The position numbers were made by a program, and so were the translations under genes. A stretch of 64,000 nucleotides of DNA, from contig CP154954.1 in assembly GCA_039621445.1 (NCBI GenBank), positions 65,306,891 through 65,370,890 of the forward strand. Reading direction: 5' to 3'. Shown one piece after another: positions 10,001 through 19,057 of this stretch. Numbering within the stretch: the stretch's first letter is position 1; each line of letters starts with the position of its first letter. This DNA comes from Euglena gracilis (taxonomy: Eukaryota > Euglenida > Euglenophyceae > Euglenales). Below the pieces are notes generated by a model. It was given only the letters and a program-made list of their open reading frames with translations, made no database searches and was not told the DNA's origin.

Positions 10001-13000
10001 TTTCGAGTTTATTTCCAATGTAATTTTTTTTTGGAACCTCCCTCCCGAGGCTTTAAAATTATAACCCCCGATAATACCCCCCATTTATTTGGGGGGTATG
10101 CGCTCCTGCAAAATTTTGGTGTCCAAAAATTCCGAAGTGAGAAAAGGGCCGGAAAAAGGCGCACCGTCGTCCCTCGGAACGTTTTCGAAGCCATCCTGCT
10201 TTGCACATTTTTTTTTTCAATGGGGAGCAGACCGTTTGGGTCACAAAAATCGTCTAAAAAGGGACGGTGCATTCTGGAAAAGGCATACGGTCACCTGTTC
10301 TGCATCGACACGCATGGGAGCCGAGCACCATATTTAAATGGTCATGGTCATTTGTATTTTTGAGGATGCGCAAATATAAAATTGAGAAGAAACAAAAAAT
10401 ATCTGAGAAATAGTATGCTGGTGTTGGAAATGGTTGATTGCCTTGAGGATCGACCACGTGCACCATTTCTTCAACGCAATCACATCCAGATAGTGATCTT
10501 CAACAAGCTGCTTGCCAATGCCAAGCTTCTTCTGATCACTGATTCAACCAAAATGAATTCTGCGTGGAAAAGCAGGAAAAAAATCGACGATTTTTTTTTG
10601 CCTTTTTGAAATGGAGATTTTATTGCTATCGGCCATTCTGACGTGCTCAGACACCACCAAATCTGGGAGTTACTCCTTGACTTACGGAAGTTACTCCTTG
10701 ACCAGAGGGTGGAGGGGTCCTCATCCACAAACTCGTTTTTTTTGACGTCCATCCGTTTTCCCACCCTCCGATGGCTCGCTATGGCAGAGGACCAGGGCAA
10801 AGAAGTCCTGGGCCCATTCTGCCCCGCTGACCGCCTGCCCACTGATGCGCATCGCAACACGACACCCCTTTGGACGTGTCGGTCCTGAGCTCCCCCCACC
10901 ACCGACCCGCGCTTGTCACGCCCTGCTTTCCCTTGGTGGGCAAATGCATTGGGACAGTGCCGGGGCTTTGGTCTTGAAAGTGTTTACAGCGTGCAAAGAC
11001 TCATACTCCTCCCCCTGATTTAAGCTCATTCTGCCAGTCAGTCCATCTGGGAAAAACCTGGCATGTCACGTCCAAAACACTGAACCCCCCACCTCCAAAA
11101 GAAATTAAAATCCCCACCGAATGCCCAAAATGGGGGACAACTCCATTCAGGACGAAATGGACATAAGGGGCGTGTTTCTGGTTTGATAACTTGAGACGTG
11201 GATGAAAGACTGTTGGGAGGACAGGGTAATGCCATTGCCCCTGTTTGCATCCGAGCTTCGTTATTATCTTTGGCGGCCACCTCTGTTTCTTGCTTGCTGC
11301 AGGGATTCCCTCAATTTCGTGCCACAAAAAATCACGAAAAATCACGAATCAGCAAGAAAATGGAGTTTTCCCCAAAATCCCGAAAAATAACGAAAATCAC
11401 GAAAAATCACGAATGAGAATTTTTTTTGAGACAATGAAATTTTCTTTTGGAAGTGCAATTTTTTGCTTTTTGGAAGTGCAAAGCTGTCCTTTTACTCCCA
11501 GCTTTTTTAATCTTTTTTTTGTTTCTGGTCCCTCTTTGCAGTGATGTCATCTTCCGATTCTAATGTTCCAAATATGTCTGTGGCGCAAGTTACCAAACAG
11601 CGGCGTATTTGGAAGCATGGGGGAAAGATGACTCCACAAAAAAGAGCCAGTCAACCAGAGGATTTCTGGTTTTCTACAGTTTTAACCATGTTTACCATGT
11701 TTTCTTTGCAAATCCTCTGACGTTAGTACCCTGGTGTGTTTGAGGTACACGGGAGTGAGATGTGGCGCACTGCATGTCATACTCCTGTAAATTATGTGGA
11801 GTCATCGTATGCTGTTGGGCATTTGGCGTCAACAACCCACAAGAAAAAGGTTCTGAACAAGGTGAAGGTTGTTGAGAAACCTGGGCCTTCAGCAGAATTG
11901 CTGGAACCTCCTGTCTCCGAGGTGTTTCTGCTGTTTTTTTTGTCTGAAATTTTATCGGCATTTTCCTCCCACATTCATCACAACCCCAGCCAAAAAAGCA
12001 AACCCTGGATTTGAAGGCGATGTTGGATGGGGCAAGTAGGAGAAGATCACTGATGATTTCGTTGCCGCATTTTTGCAAGCTGGCATCCCTGTCAACAAAC
12101 TCGACCACCCCTCTATCCGGGGGCTCATAGAAAAGTACATCAAGGTCTGGATTTTTCTCTTTCTCTCCTTGGGGTCACTTTTTTTTTCCAGGTGTCAGGT
12201 GCTATCACAAAGGGACTTCTTTATACCGATCGGCCGAACGGGTGGGAAACCTATTTGCACACAAGCCCGCTGGGTCCCTTGTACCAGTCATCTGCTAAAT
12301 AAGATAACATCTCATGGGGTGCCAGACACTGAATCAACATCATTTCCAATGTAAAAAGTCGAAAACTACACAAGGGGGCCAAACCGGACGATTTTTTCAT
12401 AGCTCGAAAAATCACGAAAAATCACGAAAAATCACGAAAATCACGAAAAATCACGAATGAGAATTTGGGGTCCCCAGCACAAAACAGAGGGAATCCCTGC
12501 TTGCTGTCTTATTGCAGTTCGGAATGATTACTGGTCAAACCAAACTCTGCTGCACCACAACCACTCTTCTGTTTCTTCTTTTTTTGTTCTCAGATCAGGT
12601 GTAGGCTCTACAGCGTTAAATATTTTTTTTTAATTTTTTGGTGACCCGAGAAGGGGTGGATGGGTGGGTTACGCCCCTGGGGGCCAGGCTGAGTGGGTCC
12701 CCCCCCCCTGGTTGAGGGGGGTTCCCTCCATTTTCTGCGCGATGCACCCATTTTTTTGAACCCCAAAATTACCCCCAAAGTGGGTCCACCCCCGGACCAA
12801 AAAAAAAACACTCTGCAGAGAAAACAACATATGACTTTTGCAATCCCCCATTGGCACCAGCGAAGTTGTAGACATTGACGTGGGCAGGGGGATGGTGGGC
12901 TTCATATTTCCGCTTAACCCTGACTGACTCCTTCTACCCCTCAGGGTTTGGAACCCCCCGGAGAGGAAGTTTCCTGTATTTTTCCACTCCAATTGTTTTG

Positions 13001-16000
13001 ACCCCAAAATTGACCCCCAAATGTGTGCGCCCGAACCCTTCACACAGGGAGTGAGTGCCAGCATCCTTAGAAAGGAAGTTGTTCCCTGCCAGAGGGCCAG
13101 GTGCTCTTCGAGAGGCCTGGAGGAGAGAGCAATTTCGACCTGCTGGGGGGGGGGGTTGGGTTTTGGGGTGGGTGGTGCTGTTGCTGAAGGCACCAAGAGT
13201 CTGAAAATGGCTTTTTTCAAAGGAAAATTGCTTAGATGGCCGGGAATTCACTTTTCAAATTTGGTGGCTTGGTGCACATTCTTTTTGACCAACTGCATTG
13301 CCATCACTTTACGGGGCGGTGCACCCGGCTGCTGAAACCCATGGAACTAAAATGGGTTCCGCTGCTCTCGACCCCTGTGTTTGTTTGGGCATTCCGATTT
13401 CCTTCGTTCCGACCGGGGGAAAAACCCTGTCTGCTGAAGTCGATCTGGCAGCATCTACCTGTGCCATGAGATGCCCCTGAAATCGCTAACAAAAAGGCCA
13501 GCAGTGCACTGGCGTTGCCCTGCCGCAATGCTATGTTTGGTTCTGGAGGGTGAGACACAACTCCCCACGACACAGAATGCGCACCTGCGGATTCTCCCTG
13601 GCGCACTCTCATGGATTCCCAGCCCTCCTCCCCTCCTGCTCTCCTGCAGACAGAATCATAGCCAGCCAGCCATGGAATGGTCTCAAGGGATGTGCTTTCT
13701 AGTCCCGCATCCAACCTTGGAGAGGAGTCATGTTATATCGTTTGCCAGCTCTCTTCTGGAGGGTACAGTCCATGGCAAAGGGGTTGAAGTGGGACTCGCT
13801 CGGTAGCTCTAGGAACTACCGGTGCACAGCAAAGGAGTGCAAGCCAAAATGAACCATCGTGCATTGGTTTCATTTCTTGTCTCCCATTTGCTGCAGAGGA
13901 TGGCGACCATGTGACGTATTTCTGTCGTTTGTGATGCCATCCGCGGACCAAGATTGCTATTTGTGTGGGAGACTTTTTGCTGCGGCAGACATTGCACGCC
14001 ACCGTATCCAGTGCTACCAACGCGTGCTGTATGAATGGGAGCAGACCAGGGTGGTTCGGAAGCCATGTCTTGTTTTCACAACCCCAAGGATGGGATTTTA
14101 TGTTCAATTTGGAGTTTTTGTCAAATTTGAAGTACGTTAACACTGCTGTTATGTACCGTTCGACAGCTCATGTGCCCAATTCCAATTTGCTCATTCACAT
14201 TGCTCAGGCAGCACCCTGACGACGGCCGATCCAAATTTCCGTGGCCCGAAGCCAATGCATCCTCGCTCGGTTGGAGCCGCTCAGCGGAAGGCTCAGCGCC
14301 AGAAGCAAACACATGCGTATGCACCAATTCACCCCAATACAGATGTTTAGCTGGGGTTTCCCAGAGTTGGAAGTATCCGCATTCACGTAAAAAATTGGCC
14401 GCCAATGATATCCTGCTTTACTATATCACTTTCTCGAAGTTTGATCATTATTGGAGATGAGGGGCGCATCTCACAAGGAGGCTTCTGCTTCTGGATTCGC
14501 AATGTCCCCCCCCCCCCCGATGGGGCTAGACTTTTGGCCAATTGAAAGAACTCTCCTCCTGGGGGGTTTGCTGGCAGGGACTGTGACCGATTCGAGGGCC
14601 ATATTTGTTGACCCCAAGACCTGCCAAAAATGCCCGTTTTTGAATTTCTGGATTTTCACGCCCAAAACCCCATTTCTACCTTGGCACTCACCCAGAGGGA
14701 ATTTTATCCAGTCCCAGGGACCCCCAGGACCCTTTTGCTCTGCCCCTGAGGGGCTCAAGCCAGTGGCTTTTGTTTTAGTGGCTTTCTGGTGAACCCTCCC
14801 GGGAGCACTAGCTTCATCTAAACAACATTGAAGCTCTGGTGGCACAGCTTCCAGTTCATTGCCGAAGCATATTTCCTGCCGCCCCTGCAGGCGGCCGACG
14901 CCATGCCTGACCTGCAATGAGCTCGTGCCAAGCGACAAGTGGGAGGTGTGCAGCTGATGTGCCGGGACGAAGTGAGATCGATTGGTGGAGGTGGGCAGGT
15001 GTTCGGATTCCTCGTTTGAGCGGCTAAGAAGTGTGCCATATTCCATTGCTTAGCGCGCATCGCGGTTCGTTTTATGCTTTTTTTTTTTGCACGGAAGCAC
15101 TATCTTTTGGAGCACAGGACCGATTTATTTCCGGGCTGCAAAATGGTCTTCAAAGAGTCCCCCCTCCCCCCTGACCCCCACTGTGGAAGGGTGGGTAGCC
15201 GGACAGGTGGACGGAGTTTAAACCTTTGGTCTCAGCTGCATCTCCCACAGATCCACCGAAGGAACTGTCGACCTCAGCTTCACGGAGCTGAAGGGTTTAT
15301 TGAGCCTCCTGGGCATCCTTACCAGCCCCGTGTGTCGACCAACCCCCTTCCTGGGGGTCCTCTTTCCTTCGGTGCCCTGTGGGGCCAATCCTGGGCTGGC
15401 CGGTCTTACCCCCAGCCCGACTGCTTCACAAACCCCAGAGGAAACTGTACCAGCCCCGGGGTGCGCTTTGAGGGGGAGAGGGTTCGGACCCCCCCCCCCC
15501 CTCCTGGGGGTAAGGTGGTGGGGGGGGGTCTAGACCCCACCCCCTTGGGTGTTGGGGGGGTCCGGACCCCCCCTCCCGCAGGTTCTAAAAATGGGAAAAT
15601 TGTTTAATTGTTGCTGCGCCGTAAAATGATCAGAAATTGTCCTTTTCCCTCACTTTTGAGCGTACAACACATTTTTTGATGCTTTGTTGTTTTCCACATA
15701 AAAGTGTTCAATAAATTTAAAAAACTGAGCATTTTCAAAGAAAAATCAGGGATTTTCGAACGATTTTGGCCCGATTTCCGGCTCTTCACAAAAAAACAAC
15801 AATTTTCCGGCCCATGTCAGTTTCGAGGCAGGGGGGTCGACCCCCCCCCCTCAAGGCTACCCATCTATCCCTGATCAGGGGGTATTAAAACGGACATTTG
15901 CCATATACATGTGTGTATGTGTGTATATGTGTGTGTATATAATATATATGAAATATAAAACACAATGTACATTACATTACATATGTTATTTTTATACATA

Positions 16001-17408
16001 TTATAAAATGTATAATACATTACATACATTATGTATGTTTAGCTGCATCCCCTCACAAGCCACCTGAAATTCAAGGTGGGTTTGGGGGTTGATGTTAGGC
16101 ATATATAGTTCGGCCTAGCTTTACGCCTAACTTGACCAACACTAATCTATAAGTTAGGCCTGAAGTTTGGCCTGACTCCTAACCCTGACCCTATCCCGTC
16201 AATAATCCAAAATTATTCCCCGACCCCCCTGATCCAACTCTACGCCCCCCCCCCCCGGGGCCATATAGTTGGGACCTGCCATATATATTATATAATATAC
16301 ATAATTATATTATATAACATATATTATATGCACACACATATATTAGGTTATGTATACATGTATGTACGTAATGTTATGTGTGTGTATATGTATCATATTA
16401 CGCATATTGCGTATATAATATATCACATATTATATTTATTATTAAGCTCTGGTTACCAGTGGGCACCAGGTCCCCTCCCCCCCGTTACCAAAACAGTCTA
16501 CCCTGTAGGACCACCGATGATGTGCACATGATTGTCACTCCAGGTGAGGTTCCCTCAACTGGCATACAGCTGGCATCTACACGACCTGCACATCGTGTGC
16601 CTCCTGCATGTGTGTACACGTGTACTGTGCACCGTTGAATGCTCTGTCTTCCCTGCTGTTGATGACACCTGCAGAGATAGCAAAAAACGACCCTCACCCG
16701 AGGTTAATGCCCTGCCACCATGTGACAATCATTTTGATTCAGTCTCTCAAACTGACACGTTTTCAAGCAAAGGAGGGTCAGAAACAGAAGAAATCTTTCT
16801 TCTCCAGTTTGCAGTGCACCGATGGATTCGCTGGTCCCAGGGTCAATGCTATCTACAGGTGTGGAATTGCTACAATGTCGGTGCCTTTTGAAGTAATATC
16901 ATATGTTTTGTTGGCGCGGGCTGTGATCTGTTTTATATGTGTGTATGTGTGCATTTTTTGTCAATGTATCTTGCATTGAGGAAGAGCCCTTTCCAAGTGT
17001 GCCTATTGGTCGATTCTCCTTCCCTTTTCATCTCAGTATCTTTCCTTGTTTCTAACTTCCGTGCCATTCTTTCCTACCTCAGCTGCCCAGGCTGGCACAG
17101 CGTCGTATTTCGCTCCCGTGTGCCGGAGTCAGAGCATTCCTTGGGCCGTTGCGCATGTCGCCTGCTGGAAACGAAGGTCGGCTGATCCGTTCCTGGTTGC
17201 CAGGCTTTCTGGAGGCTTGAGGATTTTTTTTTGTTGGCGGATTGCCTTTATTTTCCCCACCCGGGGGCACTTTTTTTTGGAGGAATTCTCTGATCAGCAC
17301 GGCGTCCCTTCTGATGCGCATGGGCACGCCCTCCACCCTGCGCAGCGGTCTTGTCGAACAGTGCGCCCTCTCAACGTGGGCACAAAGATTTCAGCCTCCT
17401 CGGTGTAA
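3866..17408 (+). CDS. Gene A: SEC14/CRAL-TRIO protein with two C2HC zinc fingers (multi-exon)
   Basis: Exon chain: 3866-4016, 4279-4421, 5496-5627, 8832-9020, 9178-9305, 9470-9619, 13897-14028, 14212-14316, 14891-14945, 15251-15329, then tentatively 16675-16858, 17083-17176, 17298-17408. All phases agree and the chain gives about 550 codons. The CRAL-TRIO N-terminal helices (about residues 52-98) carry CLLRWLRANRFNISNAK. The lipid-binding fold (about 100-297) carries AAYCGSTPDGLSVVFTRVGQ, QLEIYDCSGLSLWQ, FIINAPSVFNIAWK and ELAQYLDSEQL. Two CX2CX11HX3C fingers follow at about 318-337 and 382-401. Family knowledge: SEC14 proteins bind and exchange phosphatidylinositol and other lipids at membranes; C2HC fingers of this spacing occur in ZC2HC1 proteins. 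Their fusion is unusual. The start ATG lies 2 nt after a pyrimidine/AG site. The three last exons rest only on splice signals and phase. Confidence 0.75.
4279..4421 (+). CDS. Gene A exon 2: CRAL-TRIO N-terminal domain
   Basis: Acceptor GAACAG|, donor CAG|GTGCCG. It encodes VGGPDRCLLRWLRANRFNI followed by ATLLWRRQ, matching the DDxxLLRFLRARKFDVxxA...WRR pattern that opens SEC14 proteins. Confidence 0.85.
4564..4779. mobile_element. MITE-like element, copy 1 (216 bp, TA flanks)
   Basis: It begins TACCCTCACCCCCCCTCAAA and ends with the complement, CACTTTGAGGGGGGGGTGAGGGTA, giving terminal inverted repeats of about 22 bp with TA at each edge. A second copy in opposite orientation lies at 55943-56156, similar across its whole length (my estimate about 80%). 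It holds an internal GGCGCCTTTGGCGC hairpin and lies inside gene A intron 2. Confidence 0.8.
5496..5627 (+). CDS. Gene A exon 3: CRAL-TRIO core, first strand
   Basis: Acceptor TTTTTGACAG|, donor GGACAG|GTTTGC, phase 0 at both ends. It encodes FKPLWPAAYCGSTPDGLSVV and TRVGQ, equivalent to the YYPxxxxGxDKxGRPVxIxRLGQ segment of SEC14 proteins. Confidence 0.8.
5628..7259. other. Gene A intron 3, first part
   Basis: No coding sequence recognised. It contains inverted AATAATAA/TTATTATTT words bordered by C and G runs (6011-6101), T-rich stretches, and a GGCGCCAAAGGCGCC hairpin at 6875-6890. Confidence 0.5.
7262..7575. repeat. TGTATCAC-type dispersed repeat, copy 1
   Basis: Repeated TATGTATCAC/TGTATCACAT words separated by T or A runs. 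An inner block of AAAACAAAAAACCGTTTTTAAA lies between two TGTATCAC clusters. Related copies lie at 8690-8812 and 48424-48500. Confidence 0.75.
7701..8016. repeat. GTGACTGACTG repeat family, copy 1, bounded by a 14-bp inverted repeat
   Basis: Two units of (C/G)n GTGACTGACTGG...CCGAAA..., bounded by CATACCATTGCTTA (7701-7714) and its exact complement TAAGCAATGGTATG (8003-8016). A two-unit copy with the same layout lies at 52075-52385. Single short copies occur near 26610, 49867 and 63275. Confidence 0.7.
8009..8612 (+). pseudogene. ZNF862-like hAT-derived gene fragment, broken
   Basis: The first frame encodes KNGRDWLRFEASCGMWCAIC followed by HQFRQNPK. A shift near 8272 continues as NSLAMPTKLYTFRNIKSHSE. 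After a stop at 8400 the same frame resumes with LRPLLDLQLLNGAVYDL. The WLxFxxxxGMxCxxCxxF...FxxxxIKxHxxxxxH pattern is the TTF-type zinc finger of hAT-derived ZNF862/C17orf113-like proteins. With one shift and one stop, and its location in gene A intron 3, it is a decayed insertion. Confidence 0.7.
8690..8812. repeat. TGTATCAC-type dispersed repeat, copy 2
   Basis: Contains GTGTATCACATATGTATCAC twice and ends GTATCACAGATACGTTGTGATACG, just before gene A exon 4. Confidence 0.75.
8832..9020 (+). CDS. Gene A exon 4: CRAL-TRIO central part
   Basis: Acceptor CCACAG|, donor TGGCAG|GTTGTT, 63 codons, phase 0. It encodes AELIRFFVYWLEMSNALQCA and ends QLEIYDCSGLSLWQ, matching the E...R...xxIxDxxGLSL strand-turn of CRAL-TRIO domains. 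Confidence 0.85.
9178..9305 (+). CDS. Gene A exon 5: CRAL-TRIO core
   Basis: Acceptor CCTCCAG|. It encodes GLRLFAHIVGLWSQHYPGNM and FIINAPSVFNIAWKA, the classic YPExLxRxFIINAPxxFxxxWK motif. The junction to exon 6 cannot be a standard GT...AG intron; see the finding at 9306-9470. Confidence 0.9.
9470..9619 (+). CDS. Gene A exon 6: end of the CRAL-TRIO domain
   Basis: It encodes VIKPAIAEELQCRISIHSNG and ELAQYLDSEQLQTIF, matching xxKPFLxxxTxxKIxxxxxxxxLxxYIDxEQLP. Donor CA|GTAAGT. The first base (9470) is shared between exon and intron end depending on how the odd intron is cut. Confidence 0.85.
9620..11299. other. Gene A intron 6, left of the hAT insertion
   Basis: No supported exon. 10060-10100 has inverted words (AACCCCCGATAATACCCCCC / GGGGGGTA). 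Opposed open frames at 10480-10902 lack homology. Confidence 0.45.
11326..11415. repeat. Subterminal GAAAAATCAC repeats, left
   Basis: Several AAAATCACGA units, ending ATCACGAATGAGAATTTT; the same ending occurs on the right side, in direct orientation. Confidence 0.8.
11544..12143 (+). pseudogene. CGGBP1-like/hAT N-terminal gene remnant
   Basis: A start-proximal basic segment (KQRRIWKHGGKMTPQKRASQ) is followed by a stop near 11718 and then by a finger in which the expected first Cys is replaced (MWRTAC). A shift near 12035 separates TLDLKAMLDGASRR from the conserved IPVNKLDHPSIRGLIEKYI segment. CGGBP1 and its hAT relatives have the order finger, then a helix with IPLxKxxxP. No DDE/RNase H domain follows. 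Confidence 0.65.
12404..12465. repeat. Subterminal GAAAAATCAC repeats, right
   Basis: Five near-perfect GAAAAATCAC units, direct copies of the left array. Confidence 0.85.
12507..13896. other. Gene A intron 6, right part; ambiguous coding potential at 13236-13806
   Basis: Overlapping open frames on both strands between 13236 and 13806, none with a recognisable domain. A plus frame contains LGIPISFVPTGGKTLSAEVD. Splice phase does not require an exon here. Confidence 0.35.
13897..14028 (+). CDS. Gene A exon 7: first C2HC zinc finger
   Basis: Acceptor TTTGCTGCAG|, donor CT|GTATGA. Only the reading phase left by exon 6 avoids stops. It encodes CYLCGRLFAAADIARHRIQC, a CX2CX11HX3C finger of the ZC2HC type. 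Confidence 0.75.
14212..14316 (+). CDS. Gene A exon 8: basic linker
   Basis: Acceptor CTCAGGCAG|, donor CATGC|GTATGC. It encodes ADPNFRGPKPMHPRSVGAA followed by QRKAQRQKQ. The phase fits exons 7 and 9. A competing frame exists, but it would not keep finger 2 in frame. Confidence 0.6.
14891..14945 (+). CDS. Gene A exon 9: first half of the second C2HC finger
   Basis: Acceptor CCCTGCAG|, donor TGGGAG|GTGTGC. It encodes RPTPCLTCNELVPSDKWE; the finger is completed by IHRRNC at the start of exon 10. Confidence 0.7.
15251..15329 (+). CDS. Gene A exon 10: second half of the second C2HC finger
   Basis: Acceptor CTCCCACAG|. It starts IHRRNCRPQLHGAEG, supplying His and Cys at exactly the spacing of finger 1 (X11, X3). 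The donor CCCC|GTGTGT is the least certain border. Confidence 0.65.
15330..16674. other. Gene A intron 10: homopolymers, TA-rich microsatellite, TTAGGCCTAA words
   Basis: Poly-C/G runs 15490-15580; alternating TATA/TGTA tracts 15900-16045 and 16280-16440. A segment at 16095-16200 (CTATAAGTTAGGCCTGAAG) matches, in opposite orientation, the core of the fold-back element at 24727-24950. Confidence 0.6.
16675..16858 (+). CDS. Gene A candidate exon 11
   Basis: Acceptor GACACCTGCAG|, donor ATCTACAG|GTGTGG. Open in two frames; the phase left by exon 10 selects a basic, Ser/Lys-rich one (RFQAKEGQKQKKSFFSS). No domain recognised. Confidence 0.4.
17083..17176 (+). CDS. Gene A candidate exon 12
   Basis: Acceptor CTACCTCAG|, donor ACGAAG|GTCGGC, phase-compatible. 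A Cys/His-containing peptide (CPGWHSVVFRSRVPESEHSL, then GRCACRLLETK). No family recognised. Confidence 0.4.
17298..17408 (+). CDS. Gene A candidate terminal exon
   Basis: Acceptor TCTGATCAG|; open to TAA at 17406. It encodes HGVPSDAHGHALHPAQRSC and ends TKISASSV. A GT directly before the stop leaves open that the gene continues. Confidence 0.35.
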   Translation, partial: HGVPSDAHGHALHPAQRSCRTVRPLNVGTKISASSV

Positions 17409-18817
17409 GGGGGGGACACATTTGTTTGCCCTCGCTGCGAATAGGATTTCTTTTTGAAGCAGAGTCAGAAGTGGAAGGAAGAGTGACAAGTCCTCTCCCG
17501 CGATGCCGGCCACCTCACCCCCTAATAAGTGCACACCATTCCTGATTGTGCCCCCCTCAATAAATGCGCAGATGCAACTGGGCCCCAGTGTATCCAAAAT
17601 TTCCTCTACCTTGGGAGATTTTAGGTCACTTTGGGCGGCCTATGGCTAGCTTTGGCCAATTTTAGCCAGTTTGACCCACCATTTGATGAGTTTGGGCCGT
17701 TTTCACACATTCCGGGCAGTTTTGTCCCATTTTTTTTTGGCACTTCTTGTTCCGTCTTGTTAAGTGCCTGAGGGCCTGAGGGCCCAAAATTCGGGGAAAC
17801 TGCCTGTCACACCACTGCTTTACAACCAGTATGACGCTGCAATTGCATGTCTGGAGAGGGTTTCCTGGGTTCTGCCACGGTGTCCCAGGTGACGTCGTTT
17901 ATGTGAGACATCACAGCCCGCACACGGGTTACATGGCAAGCGGCTATGGCGGCCAGTGGTTTGTATGCCCTCTTGGTTGGCTGCATTGTCACGTTTGAAT
18001 TGCTGGACAACGTTTGCTCTGGATTGGACATTGGATTATGAATCTCCTCTGAACTGTTTTGCAGGTGGATGTAATGTGCCCATAGATTCATTTACCCATG
18101 TGACCATTCACCCATGTGACCCCACCCCCCTAGGGTGTGGATGGGCCTCTGGACCCCCCCCCCCCCCCCGTGCGCCATGGGTTAAATTTTAGCCTGGCCG
18201 AAGACTGGGCCTGATATTTTTTTAAAGGATTTTCGGCCGATTTTGGGCGGGCAGGTGGTTGACCACCTCCCCCTGGGTGGGTGGATGGTTGAGCTCCCCC
18301 CCCCCCAGGGTGCGGGTTGTGGGTGGGTGGGTTTTCGGGAAAAGTGGTGGGTGGGTTGGGTGGGTTTGGGCCCGGCGCCCATCCACCCTGGGGGGGGGGT
18401 CACTGAGCGAATCCATAATTGTGCCAAATGTGGAAATTGATTTTGCCACCAGAAGGAGACCACAACCATGACAATAACTGCCCTGCCCAGGAATACCCAG
18501 GAATATTTTTGTCCAACACGTTCTTTCTCATGAACTGGGTGAGGATGTGTTTGGGGGGTTTCTTTTGGGGGGGGTTCAGAATCGGAATATTCCCATAATT
18601 ACAATAATGATTCTTTCCTCTTTTTCAACATCTTTTTTGTAGCACCCAGACCCCAAAGTAAAAAATGCATAGAATCAACCTTGCTTTTTTACGTGTTTTT
18701 TGCGTCGTGTTTCTTTGAGGGTCCGTGTTGTCCCCTCCCCCCCAAGGACACCTTTGCACCTCAGTTGATGAGCACTGGTTGCCTGCCTGCCTGCCTTTTT
18801 AGTGAATTTCCGTTCAG
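17409..18817. other. Intergenic or intron, no gene seen
   Basis: Poly-C/G runs (18156-18170, 18296-18307, 18391). 18240-18400 is rich in GGTGGGTGG words flanked by C runs. Nothing coding recognised. Confidence 0.45.
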
Positions 18818-19057
18818 ATGGTGTGTCCAAGGAAGGTATCTGAATCTCTGCGAATCCTGGGGTCTGGGAATGTGGCTTTTGAACCTGATTTCGATCAGGA
18901 GGCAGCACCAGAGTGTGGGGCACACACATGTTATGCTGCAAAACCAAGCGATCCCAATGACTGCAGGTGGTCTGATGGCCTAGCAGTGGACCACGGAGAT
19001 TATGGAGCTTGGCAGGGGAGTCCGGTTCAGAGGACTGCAACATTCCATCATGATTAG
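18818..19057 (+). CDS. Small ORF or exon, unknown
   Basis: ATG directly follows TTTTTAGTGAATTTCCGTTCAG, a possible trans-splice acceptor. 79 codons to TGA with a balanced composition and a Cys-containing middle (PECGAHTCYAAKPSDPNDCR). No family recognised. A GTATCT at codon 7 could instead be a splice donor. Confidence 0.3.
   Translation: MVCPRKVSESLRILGSGNVAFEPDFDQEAAPECGAHTCYAAKPSDPNDCRWSDGLAVDHGDYGAWQGSPVQRTATFHHD

Larger units (their letters stand above)
11300..12499 (+). mobile_element. hAT-family element, complete ends, CGGBP1-like remnant inside
   Basis: Left end CAGGGATTCCCTC (11300-11312) and right end GAGGGAATCCCTG (12487-12499) are perfect inverted repeats. CTTGCTG flanks both sides (11293-11299 and 12500-12506), a 7-bp, possibly 8-bp, target duplication typical of hAT. 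Subterminal GAAAAATCAC repeats lie inside both ends. The interior holds a decayed plus-strand gene: an ATG frame from 11544, a BED/CGGBP1-like finger with HGSEMWRTACHTPV and GHLASTTHKKKV, then after a shift FVAAFLQAGIPVNKLDHPSI followed by RGLIEKYI. No catalytic transposase domain is present, so it would need trans-mobilisation. It lies in gene A intron 6. Confidence 0.85.

Noticed and set aside
11326-12465. GAAAAATCAC arrays as a CRISPR array
   Set aside because: Units are adjacent without spacers, and they lie just inside the ends of a hAT element in a eukaryotic intron.
17079-17600. Minus-strand frames resembling retroelement proteins
   Set aside because: No RT, RNase H or integrase motif found; the plus strand has phase-consistent exon candidates.
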